The notes under the pieces are model-generated. The model saw only the letters and a program-made list of their open reading frames with translations. It made no database searches and had not been told where the DNA came from. Shown here one piece after another: positions 1 to 17,831 of a stretch of DNA of 64,000 nucleotides. Positions within the stretch are counted from its first letter, which is position 1; each line of letters starts with the position of its first letter. The position numbers were made by a program, and so were the translations under genes. The stretch comes from Botryococcus braunii (Eukaryota > Chlorophyta > Trebouxiophyceae), in the NCBI GenBank assembly GCA_002005505.1, contig KV908340.1, forward strand, positions 937,512-1,001,511. The letters are read 5' to 3'.

Positions 1-64
1 CAGAGAAATCTGAAAGGAAATTTGCGAAACAAAGCAAGACAGTGGTACCGGTGTTCCGAACGCC

Positions 65-5770
<5,706 letters not shown>

Positions 5771-7652
5771 CCCGTGCAGGGAGTGCGATCAAGGCTGGGT
5801 CTGTACTGCGATTTGAAGCCGAGGCTGGACCGGTCATATTGGCATTAGATGCATGGAGTGAACAGAGTATTTCTGGCTCATTCAGGGATTCGCCACTTTA
5901 TTGTAGGAATCGCCGTCATTTCTGGTTTAGTAATTAAGTTGAAGAAGTACCGACTCTTTTGAAGGCATGGAATTGAATGACAGATGTTTGTGCAGTTATT
6001 TGAAAATTCTATGAGGCTGCATATGGAACGATGCTAAAGATTTGCCCTTCCATAGGGGCTCGTTTGCATGCGGAGACTTTCCTGGACTTTGGGCAATGGG
6101 AGCGAGGGTCTCAGATGTATTGATGTACCAGCGATCTCTAAAGTTTGTCATGGCAACGCAAGCCGTGGACCAAAGAGGACAATACAGTAAGGACATGTCG
6201 ATCGGATTGTTCTAGGTCAGATAAATCCTGGGGGGGGGGGAGGGGGGGTGGTTGAAGAACAAGTACCGGTATGTGTCTTTCTTTCCAATGGTCGAAGGTT
6301 TGTCGCAAGGAGTTTGGGTGATGGGACGGCCATATAACACATGCGCAAATGCAGTCCGAGCTCTATCGCTGCTGTTTCGTTTCTCTTCGACAAAATCTGA
6401 TGATTTACTGTATTTTAAACTGTCAGGTAGGTTAGGATTTGCAGTGCCCTTCATTTCTTGACGTCCCATTATGATGTATCAACCACAGAACCCTGGTATC
6501 CTCGACACGCTGTGAGACCTTGTGGTTGTGGGGCTTACCGTTGGAGGCGTTAACCAGGGTCCCGTTCGAATGTGTTATAAGTATATAGTGATATATCCAT
6601 TGTTATTGATTTGGGGGCCAATACCTTCCCCAGCATGATGCTCTAGGGGCGCAGCCCCACTTTTAGTCTGCAGATTAGTGGTGTTGCCATTTGAAATTTC
6701 CAAAGCTAATGTTCCTATCATACGGCGGTTGTTTTTGACACGTAGACTTCTGTGTTTTGACAGAAGTATTTTGTGGGACCCGTTCCAATCTTTGGAAGTC
6801 CCCTGGATCTTCTTGGGGATGTTTCATTGCGGTCCACGCAGATCACGCAGGCTCAATGGCCCCGTGAACTGCTAGGAAGGTCGCCAGTAGGCTGAAACTT
6901 TCTAGAAGTGGCGGCACCGGCCGGAATCAGTCCTTCGATTCTTAAGAAAGTTTTCCCCATATAAGGGGTGCCAAATTAGTGGCTGGAGTGGAGAGTGGTT
7001 CAGGCATTAATGCATTGGGAGACAACATGATCGGCTGTTGGCGAGGCTCTTTACATAGCCTTGTACGAGATTTGCATTAGACGGTCAGTCACTGAGGTTC
7101 AGGTGCTCCTCTCGTTGTTTTGGATAGCATTGCATCAATTGAACCCTTCGAGAAACATTTCTTTTTCTGATGGGAACTCTTTTAATTCTTAAAATAAGAA
7201 AACAGGCATTTCTTGGCCAAACCCGGTGGTTGGACGAGCCAGTGTATGGTCTGGTAGAGGGTCTGGTAATCATTGCCCCCCCCCCGGGGGGGGGGAGGGG
7301 GTATAGCCAAGGCCCTCCCACCTCTCCCACTCTTCTTTGCACAGGCGCGGGACTTCCTCACGTACTGCCGGATGTTGGTATTGCATTTACAGCCGCAGAG
7401 TTACTGGACTCGTATGTTGCCGTTTAACTGACTGGACGGTGCTGATGTATTCACACCCAACCACCTTGGCAGCGTCCGCAATGACTGCCAAAGTCCAGCG
7501 CAACGCCACGCCCACCGTTTGGGCGGGAAGGGTGGGGTCCTTAAGGGGCCTTTTGGTGTAAAAGTGGGGTATAAACCCACAGGGCCCACTGTTACTAGGT
7601 GTAATTACTTTTACAATGACTTACAAGGGTTTTCACTTGGACCTTAAGGGTC
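5771..7652. other. Gene-poor stretch downstream of gene 1A
   Basis: No exon that matches the family or any protein I recognise. Short G runs occur at 6231-6248 and C/G runs at 7277-7303. The sequence is nearly identical in copy B (35066-36950), so its conservation reflects recent duplication and not function. Confidence 0.6.
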
Positions 7653-7920
<268 letters not shown>

Positions 7921-8216
7921 CTGAAATCTTACGTGTGTATTACTGCATGGGCTCCCAGTCAGACTTAGGCTGTCGATTTAGGAATCGGCATCACCGCATG
8001 ACAGACGTATAAGACAGTCATTGTTTTTCATATAACGGAGGGCGGGGGAAGGTGGACCTCCTGATGCACCCCTAAGTGGTGAATGGGATCCATACGATAT
8101 AATAGAGCTGATAAGTCAGTGGTAATCAGTAGGGACAGTTCCAGGGATTTCATGATGCGAGTCCCCATGGGCGCCAAGCGCGGCTCTACTTTTGAGTCTG
8201 CGCGCGACAGCTCCGA

Positions 8217-9045
8217 CATTCTTATGGTTGACCGAATTGAGCCACGGGTGTCTGAGCGTCCTGCTTGCCTGTGCAAATCACTTGGCATCATTGCTTTGCC
8301 TTCGTGTATTTGCATTGTTGTGGCACCGCCCCTGCTGTGTTGGAGTGGATGGCACACTCTCTGAAGTCTGTGACGCCGCTCATCAGTTTGTTACGGGTAT
8401 GCTAGTTAGGATAGGAGGGAATAATACAGCATGTGTATGCAAGTGATAACCTTGCATTGACGATTCAATTGGACTACTGATGATAGCCGTTTGTGTGAAT
8501 GAGGTTTCGAGTGTGGCCCTACGACACTCGCGACTCCTTGTTTACTGCCTTTGTGTGTCATCACAGGCAGTTGTTCTCTTTGATACATGTCATAGATAGG
8601 ATTGCTCTCGACTTTCAGCTGGGAAATAAGGAACTCTGGTGGTTTGATTCAATTTGTACATATACGTGCGGTGCGCGCACACAGCACAGTAAAGTTACAT
8701 GTGGATTCTGATTGCTTGTATATTGCTAATGAGGCACTCTTTAGTTAGGAGGACAGAGCTGTGGCAACCCTGTGTAATTCTTTTGTTTGGCCGGTCTGAG
8801 CCACGAGTGTCTGAGCGTTCTGCTTGTCTGTGCAAACCGATTGGCATCATTGCTTGCCTTCGTGTATTTGCATTGTTATCGCACCGGAACTGCTGTGTTG
8901 AATTCAACACGGTTCGAACCGGACCGCGCACTCTCTGAAGTTTGTTACCCCGCTCATGAGTTTGTTACTGTTTGTACTGAGTGTGGCCCTACGACATTCG
9001 CGAATCCTTATTTGCTGCAATTGTGTGGCGTCACAGGCTCCTACT
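8217..9045. repeat. Diverged near-tandem duplication, copy A
   Basis: Sequence at 8217-8405 recurs at about 8795-8970 (shared blocks such as GAGCCACG.GTGTCTGAGCG and CACTCTCTGAAGT), and 8508-8565 recurs at 8979-9038 (GAGTGTGGCCCTACGACA). About 100 extra bases separate the two blocks in the first unit. A 159-residue Cys-rich open frame (8787-9266) covers the second unit, but copy B interrupts it, so I do not call it a gene. Confidence 0.7.
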
Positions 9046-9779
9046 GCCCAGAACCTGTTAAGATTACTAAACGCTACCCCATTGGTCAACGTACAGGGTA
9101 TGGTCAGTCGGTTAAGTCGGGTTTCACAAACCACTGCACACAATGCATCTTCTGCAGCTCAGAGGAAGTTATGTGTCAAAATCTCGGAGTTGAAAACTGT
9201 TGTCGCAAGAAACCTGCCATAATACCGGTTACCATTCCGTTTGTGGATGGGCATTCACATTGTTGACTATCAGCTTTTCAGTGCTGCAGACATGAACTAG
9301 TAGTGCTAGTACTAGCAATACTGGTGTATCATATGGCTTTCAGCAAGGAAACTGAAGTAAGGCGTCATATCTCATGCAGAAGGAGATTGATCAGAATGCA
9401 TAATAGGAGGATCTTAATGTCATCCTTCTGTATTTACCTGCAGCTTGCCAAACTACATGCCAAACAAGGCCTTCAGCTCGTTTTGTTTCTGCTGCAGGAC
9501 AAATTCCTTTTGGCATAGCTGCACTTGCTTGAAGAAAGTATTATTATTAAGTAGTATATCAAAAATGCCTAAAGTACAGTCATACAGTGTCGCTGGGGAT
9601 GATGTCACTCCCACCTCATCGTCTGTTCTTTCCGATTCTTCCCTGAGATCGTCAATCTCCCTCTCCAGCTCTGGAGTCCAAGCAACCACAAATAAGTCAA
9701 TATCACAACTGACAGGTATCGTCCTTTTCTTTAGACATCCAAGCGAATAAGATGCCAACGCTTCTTGCACCTTAGCCTA

Positions 9780-9875
9780 GATCTAGCCTGAAGGAAAAGA
9801 AGTTTGGCATCTCATTCACTTGGATGTCTAAAGAAAAGGACGATGAGAACCCAGAGGGGGTTCCCTGCAATACTA
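9780..9875. repeat. Inverted-repeat element remnant, copy A
   Basis: The right arm of the foldback element seen whole in copy B (40881-41069) is present here (about 9802-9875, ending GGTTCCCTGCAATACTA). Only the inner part of the left arm remains (about 9718-9752, CGTCCTTTTCTTTAGACATC). It lies in intron 4 of the gene 2 remnant. Confidence 0.75.
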
Positions 9876-11282
9876 GTGCATGGACCACACCCTACAATAG
9901 CATGCCGTGGCCACACTGAAGCTTGCGTCGATGAACTTATGTACCATATGTCCACGAAAGGCATAAACCGTCTTATGCAGATTCGCACATGCAGAAGGGA
10001 ACGCACCATTGACTTTCACTTCATGGGGCCACGGATTGGATACCACAAAGTCCAAGATCCTTCGAGTATAATCTGCATTACTGCGTATTAAATGATGCAT
10101 GGCCAGACGCTGAAAGTCAAGCCTGCTGAGAGCACCAAGTTCTATTGTGTCGAATAAGCACTCTGGCATGCATTTCTGATCGGTATCTGTTTCTTCGTCC
10201 GTATCACCTGCAACCAAAATATGTAAGCAAACCTTTACACTGCATAGCGGTAGTCTTTTGACCATGAACAAAGTTAGCGCTGCTGAACATGACCTGTGTC
10301 AGGCCTGAATCAGGATCGTGTGCGCGCAGCGTGCAGGCCCTAGGCTTGCCAGTAATTCTGCACAACATGAACATCGCGCAACATCGTCTCGTAATATAAA
10401 ATGACTCCAATGATAACATGACTGTCCATAAACGTTTATGGCGTGGACAGCCAATCTAAGGTGATTCCATTTGTTAACCCTCATCCACGGCAACTATCTT
10501 TCGCCTGTATTAGCGGTGCGTTATGATCCTGATGCACGCTGGTGATATCATGTGCTGCCATAGCACGTCCAGCTGCAAGCATGCACCCAGCTGCACCCTG
10601 AAACAAGTCCATACCAGATCCGCCTGTACCAATATTACACAGATGCACACTCCACAGAAATCATGGATCATGCCCCTCCACTGCACCGCCATTGGCAAGC
10701 CATATGACAACAGCAGCGGTTTACAATGCTCAAAATATGTGTGTGAAAATGAAAATCCTCGAACCCAAGAGTTTCCCCTTTCTACAAAGCCATGAGTGCT
10801 GCAGGAGCTTATATCTGCCTTTCCCCTATACTCTCCCAGGTGTGGGTCCAATATCCCAGTCAACGAACAAGAGAGATTGATTTGGGGGATGGGTAAATGG
10901 ATGCCTGGACGATTGAACAAACGAATGCAAGCAGCACATGTGAACAAGACGAGTAAGCATCCTCATCAGTCATCTTGCTAAAATATATCACCCCTTGGGC
11001 CCAGGGCCCTACCCAATGCAGCCCTTAACATTAAAAACAAACATACAATATTGTGTATGCCATGACTTCTTAGCCAGCTGGGTTTTTAAACCAGGACCCT
11101 GGGATACATCAAAAAGGGAAAACAAACTGCAGCAGGCAAAAAACATTCACAAGAATCAGCCATGCCTTATTTTTATGTAACACAATTCAATGCGTTTAAA
11201 AGCCTCACCATTGGATTGACACCAGGCTGCAATCGCTTCAAGCTTGTCAAGCTCTCCAATGCAAAGACCCTTTGTTGCAAGG

Positions 11283-11287
11283 ATATC
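11283..11287. repeat. 5-bp target site duplication, left (ATATC)
   Basis: ATATC lies directly before the left LTR and again at 17697-17701 after the right LTR. Copy B has a single ATATC at the same place (GCAAGGATATCCCTC around 42473-42485), so it is the unoccupied site. Confidence 0.97.
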
Positions 11288-11657
11288 TGTTGAGTTGTGA
11301 ACTTACATTATAGAATGCCTTGTGCTTTAGGTGATCTTCAAATGTACATTATTAGGATACGGGTCCACTATCCACATAAGGTACCTCAAGACACGTTCGG
11401 ATGAGGTCTATTTCGAACATAAGGTACAATCTGATTTAGATTACGCGTTAGCGTGAAAGGACTATTAAAGCTGCGATCACCGCATAGTCGAGCAACTGGT
11501 TTGGAAAGATACTGGGCACATAAGGATGCCAGTCTTGTTCATGCAGTTGCATGTGTCTAAAAGAGCAGACAGTCGTCAAGGACTGTAGCTGGAGAGGCAC
11601 GAACTTACGACCTGTCTGCTTGCTTACAGGATACGCCACTGCCCATAACCTTTTACA
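11288..11657 (+). repeat. 5' LTR of copia element 1
   Basis: It runs from TGTTGAGTTG to CCTTTTACA, 370 bp. It contains two copies of ACATAAGGTAC (11374-11384, 11417-11427). The matching 3' LTR has the same length. Confidence 0.96.
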
Positions 11658-11672
11658 GGTTATGGGCCCACG
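11658..11672 (+). promoter_or_regulatory. Primer binding site of copia element 1
   Basis: GGTTATGGGCCCACG follows the LTR directly. It is complementary to the anticodon stem-loop of eukaryotic initiator methionine tRNA (which reads TGGGCCCATAACC), not to a tRNA 3' end. Drosophila copia is known to prime from the 5' half of the same tRNA. Element 2 has the same site. Confidence 0.85.
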
Positions 11673-12077
11673 CCCTTCCAGCTGAGCCAAGGGCAGACAG
11701 GAGTGCATGGCATCATCGGATGCATCTGTACTGGGTTTTCCACGGACTCCCCTGACGGCAAGAAGAAGTAAAAAAGGAACAACTGGATATTCACTCAGAA
11801 GGCCTACGGACAGAGTCTTCAATATCTTGGGAAGTTTTTTTTTTTTTTTTCGTGAAGTGACCTGAGATTATCACCCGTCGTCGTTGTCGTGAGACCGTCA
11901 GTAGGTCCGGGTGGTCAAGCAATTGAATTGCTGAAGAATATTTTGCATATCTTGCATATTAAGGGTACATGCTAGACCTCGAAAGGGTGGAATACTTGAA
12001 AGTGCTGTGGTGCACGCCGGAAGGGTATACTTAAACCAGCTGTGTCAGGCTGAACGCTGTGAGAGCAAGTGAAGTGT

Positions 12078-15000
12078 ATGACCAGACCTCAAACTCGTTC
12101 CCAAATCAAGGTTTCTGAAAGTAATCCCAGCAGTACAGAGACTATGGCAACACCAGCAGGAGGCAGCACGGCCTCCTCAGGAGCTGGACAGTCAGGACAG
12201 ACCACTGGAGGCACTGCAGCCAGCTCGTATGCATACACGATGAACTCCTCCAATCCCAAGATGTCTACACAGCTGAAGGCTGATCGCACTAATTTCAGTG
12301 CCTGGCGTGAAGAGCTGGAGTCTTGCGCAATGCAAAAAGAAGCAATGGGAGCGTTGGAGACAGCTATGCCTAAGACCGCAGAGAACGCAGCAGTAAAACA
12401 TTTCATTTTGCAGTCTGTCCCGTCCATGTGGCACGACGAAGTCAAACAGCGGGGGAGCGCTTTTGACTTCATTCAGTGGATGGCAGACCGCTGCACTGGA
12501 GGGAAGGACAGGGAAATCAACGAGAAGTGGATCAAGGGGCTCAAACAAGGCATGGTAAAGGGAGAGACAGTGCAAGAATGGTGCCACCGAGTCATCAGTA
12601 TTGCCGCCTCCCTGGAGGCCAATAACCATCAGCTGAGCGACCGCCAGATCTGCAGGTATATGTATAAGGGACTACCTGCAGTCTTGCAGAACGACGCTTG
12701 GGCAATTACCTCCGCCAAGTCAGACCCCTACAACATGCTGGAGACGATCCTCACTGCCATTGAGAACTTGGAGTACCAGGATATCCCGCTGGCAGAGTCA
12801 GTGCAAGTCACAGCATCAGCTGCAGCAGTTATGGCAGCAGCAGCAGCAGCCGTGCCAGCTCAGGGTGGAATCCCTGGGCCTCCCCAAGGCGCTGGAGCTG
12901 CACCGGGCGCTGGAGCAGCACCAGGAGTGGGAGCTGGAGCTCCTGCTGATGGTCAGGCCCCCTATGGCCCTTCTGCTCACAACGCTGGAGGCAGGGGGCG
13001 AGGGTCTGGACGTGCCAGGAGGCCAAAGGAGGAACTGGCGTGTCGCTTTTGCAACGGGACGGGACATTTCTGGAGGGATTGCCTGGAACTGAAGAGGCTG
13101 CAAGCTCTACGTGGCACAATGCAAGCTGCAAGTGCGGGCCCAGCTGCGTGGTGGGGCACTGGAGCTCCTCAGCAACAAGCCAGCTGGTGGGATGCTGGCC
13201 ACTCCAGAGGAGGCCCTCCCGTGTCAACCTCACATCCTCCTGGATCTGTGTCCACTATCTTCCCCTTCTTCCCAGGCTGGCATCTCCCACCACCACCTCC
13301 TCCAGGTGCTGGTGAGCCTATGTTCGTTTCGTTGAATGTGCTTGCCCCTACATCTCATGGGGCTTGCAGTACCTCGTGGCTGATAGATAGTGGTGCATCG
13401 GTGCACCTTGTAAATGATCTGTCTTTACTACACAACCCAGTCATGCATGCTCAACCCCTCCCTCTTCATTTGGCCACTTCTGATGCCAAAGGAGGGATAG
13501 TTGCAACTGGGTCTGTGTGTCTGGTCAATGCCAGACAAGAGGTGTTTTGGCTGCATAATGTGCAGTGTGTGCCCACTGCACACACTAATCTGATTTCTGT
13601 CACAGGAGCCATTCAGGATGGAGCATCATTCCTCACTGACAGTGCAGGTGGGTACACGACCATGAAAGGCCCAGCAGGCTGGTCTGGTAAGATAGCCAGA
13701 GAGCGAGGGCTGTTTTTTTTTGGAATGGGTGTGTCCCGTCAAGAGCCAGCATGATGCGCAGCCACAGTCCAGTCCTCATGTGGCCTCGTATCATGCCAGG
13801 AAAGGGCACGTGTGTACAGATCGACTACTGTGGCATGCAAGGTTGGGGCATCCTGGGGTTAAGAGTATGACAAGGTTGGACAACGAAGACCTGGTCACTG
13901 GGATCAATGTGTCCCTTGCTCCATGCTCAGAGTGTTCTCCCCAGTGTGAGTCATGTATACAAGGGAAACATTCTCGCCCCCCTTTCCAGCTTCCTCTAGG
14001 CCTGCAGAGAGTGTGTTAGATAGAGTGCATGTGGACACTGTGGGTCCCATTTCACCAGCTGCAATCACGGGAGAGCGGTTTTGGGTTACTGTTGTTGATG
14101 AAAAATCCCATCTGATAGCCTCATTGGCAGTGAAGTCGAAAGAAGCCATTCCCAAGGCCCTCATTGAGCTCTTGAAGTACTGGCAGACATTTCATGAGAA
14201 AGTGGTGAAGTGTGTGAGATCTGATAGAGGGACAGAATTTCTGAATCAGCAGTTCAAAGAATTTTGTGCTCAGCAGGGCACTAAAATGGAGACCTCAGCT
14301 CCATCCACGCCTCAGCAAAATGGACTTGCTGAGCGCATGAATCGGACTCTGAAGGAGCGCACAAGGACCCTGTTGGTGCACGCTGCAGCAGACCCTTCCT
14401 TGTGGAAGCAGGCACTGGAGTCTGCCACCCTGCTGTACAACGTGGGCCCCACCACAGGCAGGCCTCTGACCCCTACTGAGATGTTCTATGGGGTAAAGCC
14501 TGATGTTGCTTCCTTGCGCACATGGGGCTGTGTGGCACATGTTCACATTCCCCCAGGTCAGCGGTCTGTATTTGGACCAAAGACCATTCCAGGCATGTTC
14601 ACTGGGTATTGCCCACAGTCCAAGGCCTATAGAGTGTACGTAGGCAATGGTGTATGGAAAGAGAGCAGGGATGTTACATTCCTTGAGCATTTGAGAGGAG
14701 GGGAGAGAGTGGGTATGTCTAAGGTGCAACCTGGATCCTCTCAATGGCTCTCAGGAGCGTCCTTGCAGGGCAGGGGAGGCAATTCCAATGTCCCCAGCTC
14801 ACCAACAGCCATTCCCGTGAATTTTTGGGAAGCAGAGGATGACCCAGTGGTGGAGTGCAAGCCCACTGGATCTCCCGCTACCACTGCCAGCTCTCCAGAG
14901 GATCACAGCAGGCTGAGGAGCTCAGTCGGACCTGTGGCTGGAGCCCCCAGCAGCCAGGATGGTTCCCCTGCCACTTCAGAGACCTCACAGCAGTCATGGT

Positions 15001-17306
15001 CAGTGCAAGGCCATCTTCAAAATTTAGCTCGGGGGGGTGCTGAAGCGCACTCGCAGCTGGACAAACTGCAGAAGATGCAGGAGGGGGTCAGGTTCCAGGG
15101 GAAGTCTCAACATAGACTTCCCCCAGGAACCACCCTCACAAGGGATCAGCGTTATGAACAGCGCCAGGCTAGGAGGGACTCAGTAGGGGTCCCCATGCAT
15201 GACCCTGGCTCAGGCCAGGTACTTGTGAGTGAGCCACCCTCGGTAGGTCTCCCTGATTTGAAGAGGCAGGTTGAGACAGGGGAGGCTATGCTTGGAGAAG
15301 ATGTTAGCGAGAAGAGTAGTGGGCTAGAAGTGCCAGCAGCAGGGGAAGCACGTAGCCAAGTTGAGCTGGGAACCAGTCATGCTTATGGGGTGCAGCCTGA
15401 CACAGTAGGCGCAGCTCACGAAAGTCAGAGTAGTGTACCTAGGTGTGAGTCCAGGAGAGAGAGAGAGCTGCTGCTTCCACCTGCATTGAGAAAGGTGAGA
15501 GATTGTAATGGTGGAGCGCATGAGTCTGGCAGTTCAAGAGAGAGAGTTGGGGAGGGCTCTGGCAGTTCTGGCTGTACTGTAGGATCTCAACATAAGGTAC
15601 AATATGTACCTTTTTCTGGGAACCAGGATCAGAGGAATATAAAAGACAACTGTCCCAGGAGTGCTGACAGTACTGCAGAGTCTCAGCATAAGGTACAAAA
15701 TGTACCTTATGTCAAGCTGGGAAAGGTTCACGTGCCATCTAACCTGAGGGAAGCCCGATGCTCCCCCCAGTGGGATTTTTGGCAACAAGCAATGAGGGAA
15801 GAGATGGATTCCCTTGATACCCATGAGGTTCTAGAGTATGTGGACAGACCACATGGACAAAAAGTTATTCCTGTCCATTGGATATTCTCCACTAAAATTG
15901 ATGCACATGGGAATGTTACTCGCTTTAAAGCGAGGTTAGTTGCCCAAGGGTGTAGACAGATCCCTGGGATAGATGTTGGGGAGGTATTTGCACCCACCAG
16001 CAGCTATGGGGCAAGGAGGGCTGTGCTGGCAGTGGCTGCCACACAGAATCTTGAGATCCACCAAGTGGATATCAAGACGGCTTTTCTCAATGGAGAGTTG
16101 GAGGAAGAGGTCTATGTGACCCAACCACCAGGATTTGAGAATGGCAACACGAGGGTTGTGTGCAAGCTCAGGAAGGCACTATACGGTCTAAAACAAGCCC
16201 CACGGGCTTGGCACAAGACCTTGACCGACAAGTTGAGCGTGATGGGGTATAGTGTGTGCAAGAGTGATGCGGGTGTATACATCAGGAGGGCCCCTGATGG
16301 CAACCTGTCCTTTATTCTTGTTTATGTTGATGATCTTCTCATAGTTGCCAGATTGGTTGCAGAGATTGAGTGGGGGAAAGAGTTGTTGAAGTAGGACTTC
16401 ACCATCCATGATTTGGGAGAGGTGAATGATTTCCTGGGGTGTCAGGTCCTACGCAATAGAGTTCAGAGCACTATTTCCATGAGTTGCACTCCCAAGGTTG
16501 ATGGTCTTGTGGAAAAGTTTGGGGTTGCTGATGATGGGCGTGTGGTTGATACCCCCATGTCCAAGGACTTCGTGGCTAGCAGCAGACCCGAGTCCTCAGG
16601 TGGTTTGTCACATGGGGCAGGTACCCCACTGCCACCTGGTCATCGGTACTGTGAGTTGATTGGATCGTTGCTATATATTGCCAATACGACCCCGCCTGAC
16701 ATTTCTCAGGCGGTTGGAGTGTTGTCAAGGTATAGAATGACACCCACTACCTCACACTGGAATGAGGCCATTCGAGTGCTGAAGTACTTGAGAGATACGA
16801 GAGAATTAGCTCTTACTCTGGGTGGAAAGGGGCCTGATCTAAAAGGCTATGTTGATGCCGACTATGCTGGGGACCTGGACCACAGGTATTCCACCACTGG
16901 CTATGTTCTATCAGTCTATGGTAGTGCCGTGGTTTGGGGAAGCAAGAAGCAGAGCTCAGTTGCTACCTCAACTGTGCAAGCCGAGTTTATGGCAGCCGGC
17001 CATATTGTGAAGGAAGCCAACTGGCTTAGGGGCTTCTTGGAAGAGATTGGAGCTGCACCTTGGAGAGTCAAAATTTTCTGTGACAACCAAGGATGCATTT
17101 CCAATTTACGGAACCCCCTTTATTCCAAATTCACAAAGCATGTTGCAGTAAGCTTCCACTATGCTAGGGAAGCTATGGCACTTGGGCAGGTAGATATCCT
17201 CTATGTAGAATCTGCTCGAAATGTGGCTGACATTATGACCAAGCCACTTGCTAAGCCCGTGTTTGTTGGTCATCGTGATTCACTAGGTTTGAGAAGATAC
17301 ACATAA
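12078..17306 (+). pseudogene. gag-pol of copia element 1, broken
   Basis: The first ATG is 12078. Gag (to about residue 320) ends in an Ala/Gly/Pro-rich linker and a CX2CX4HX4C knuckle (CRFCNGTGHFWRDC). Protease DSGA is near residue 435. The frame changes at a run of nine T (13713-13721) and back at a run of six C (13977-13982). Between them lies the integrase zinc-binding start (HARLGHPG, C..C). The integrase core (D near VDTVGPIS, DRGTEFLN, E in NGLAERMN) and reverse transcriptase (FKARLVAQG, YVDDLL) follow. A TAG at 16392-16394 cuts the frame just after YVDDLL. RNase H (DADYAGD, CDNQGC, ending TKPLAKP) continues in the same frame to 17306. The two frameshifts offset each other and sit on homopolymers, so assembly error is possible, but the TAG stands alone. 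It is close in sequence to the gag-pol of element 2. Confidence 0.93.
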
Positions 17307-17326
17307 AGCACGCAGGCAAGGGGAAG

Positions 17327-17696
17327 TGTTGAGTTGTGAACTTACATTATAGAATGCCTTGTGCTTTAGGTGATCTTCAAATGTACATTATTAGGATACA
17401 GGTCCACTATCCACATAAGGTACCTCAAGACACGTTCGGATGAGGTCTATTTCGAACATAAGGTACAATCTGATTTAAATTACGCATTAACGTGAAAGGA
17501 CTATTAAAGCTGCGATCACCGCATAGTCGAGCAACTGGTTTGGAAACATACTGGGCACATAAGGATGCCAGTCTTGTTCATGCAGTTGCATGTGTCTAAA
17601 AGAGCAGACAGTCGTCAAGGACTGTAGCTGGAGAGGCACGAACTTACGACCTGTCTGCTTGCTTACAGGATACGCCACTGCCCATAACCTTTTACA
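17327..17696 (+). repeat. 3' LTR of copia element 1
   Basis: It is 370 bp, preceded by the purine tract CAAGGGGAAG (17317-17326) that primes plus-strand synthesis. It differs from the 5' LTR at about five positions, four of them G in the 5' LTR and A here. Confidence 0.96.
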
Positions 17697-17831
17697 ATAT
17701 CCCTCAAAGAATCTATTGTGAGTGCGTTAGAATTCGAATGATAGGGGCCCTCTGCGTTGTGCTTGCCTAGCCATGCCCTCACGCCGGTTGTGATAACGGA
17801 AATACACTTCGGCCGGAGATATGCAAAAGTG

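Larger units (their letters stand above)
11288..17696 (+). mobile_element. Ty1/copia LTR retrotransposon 1 (decayed)
   Basis: It is 6409 bp, with 370-bp LTRs at both ends, each TG...CA, and a 5-bp target duplication. The order inside is primer binding site, gag with a zinc knuckle, protease, integrase, reverse transcriptase, RNase H, purine tract. Integrase before reverse transcriptase is the Copia order. The LTRs differ at about five positions of 370. The coding region has two frameshifts and a stop. The element sits inside exon 3 of BTB-BACK gene 2A in the opposite orientation to that gene. Confidence 0.97.
9453..17831 (-). pseudogene. BTB-BACK gene 2, copy A: truncated and interrupted
   Basis: Minus-strand remnant of the gene that is complete at 44790-40313. 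Exon 3 survives as 17831-17702 plus 11287-11209, split by a copia element. Exon 4 is 10207-10007 and exon 5 is 9708-9453. Exons 1-2 and the first 15 nt of exon 3 are absent because the duplication ends there, so there is no BTB domain and no start. Exon 5 is 13 nt shorter than in copy B next to its acceptor (TTGTGATATT against TTGTTGCACC...), which puts the rest of exon 5 out of frame if the same acceptor is used. The BACK part in exon 4 is otherwise intact (CLFDTIELGAL, MHHLIRSNADY). Non-functional by inference. Confidence 0.85.

Noticed and set aside
6540..6600. tRNA-like GTTCGAAT string
   Set aside because: No acceptor stem, D arm or anticodon arm could be fitted around it.
8787..9266. 159-residue Cys-rich frame
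   Set aside because: It is interrupted in copy B, has no recognised motif, and covers an internally duplicated non-coding-looking unit.
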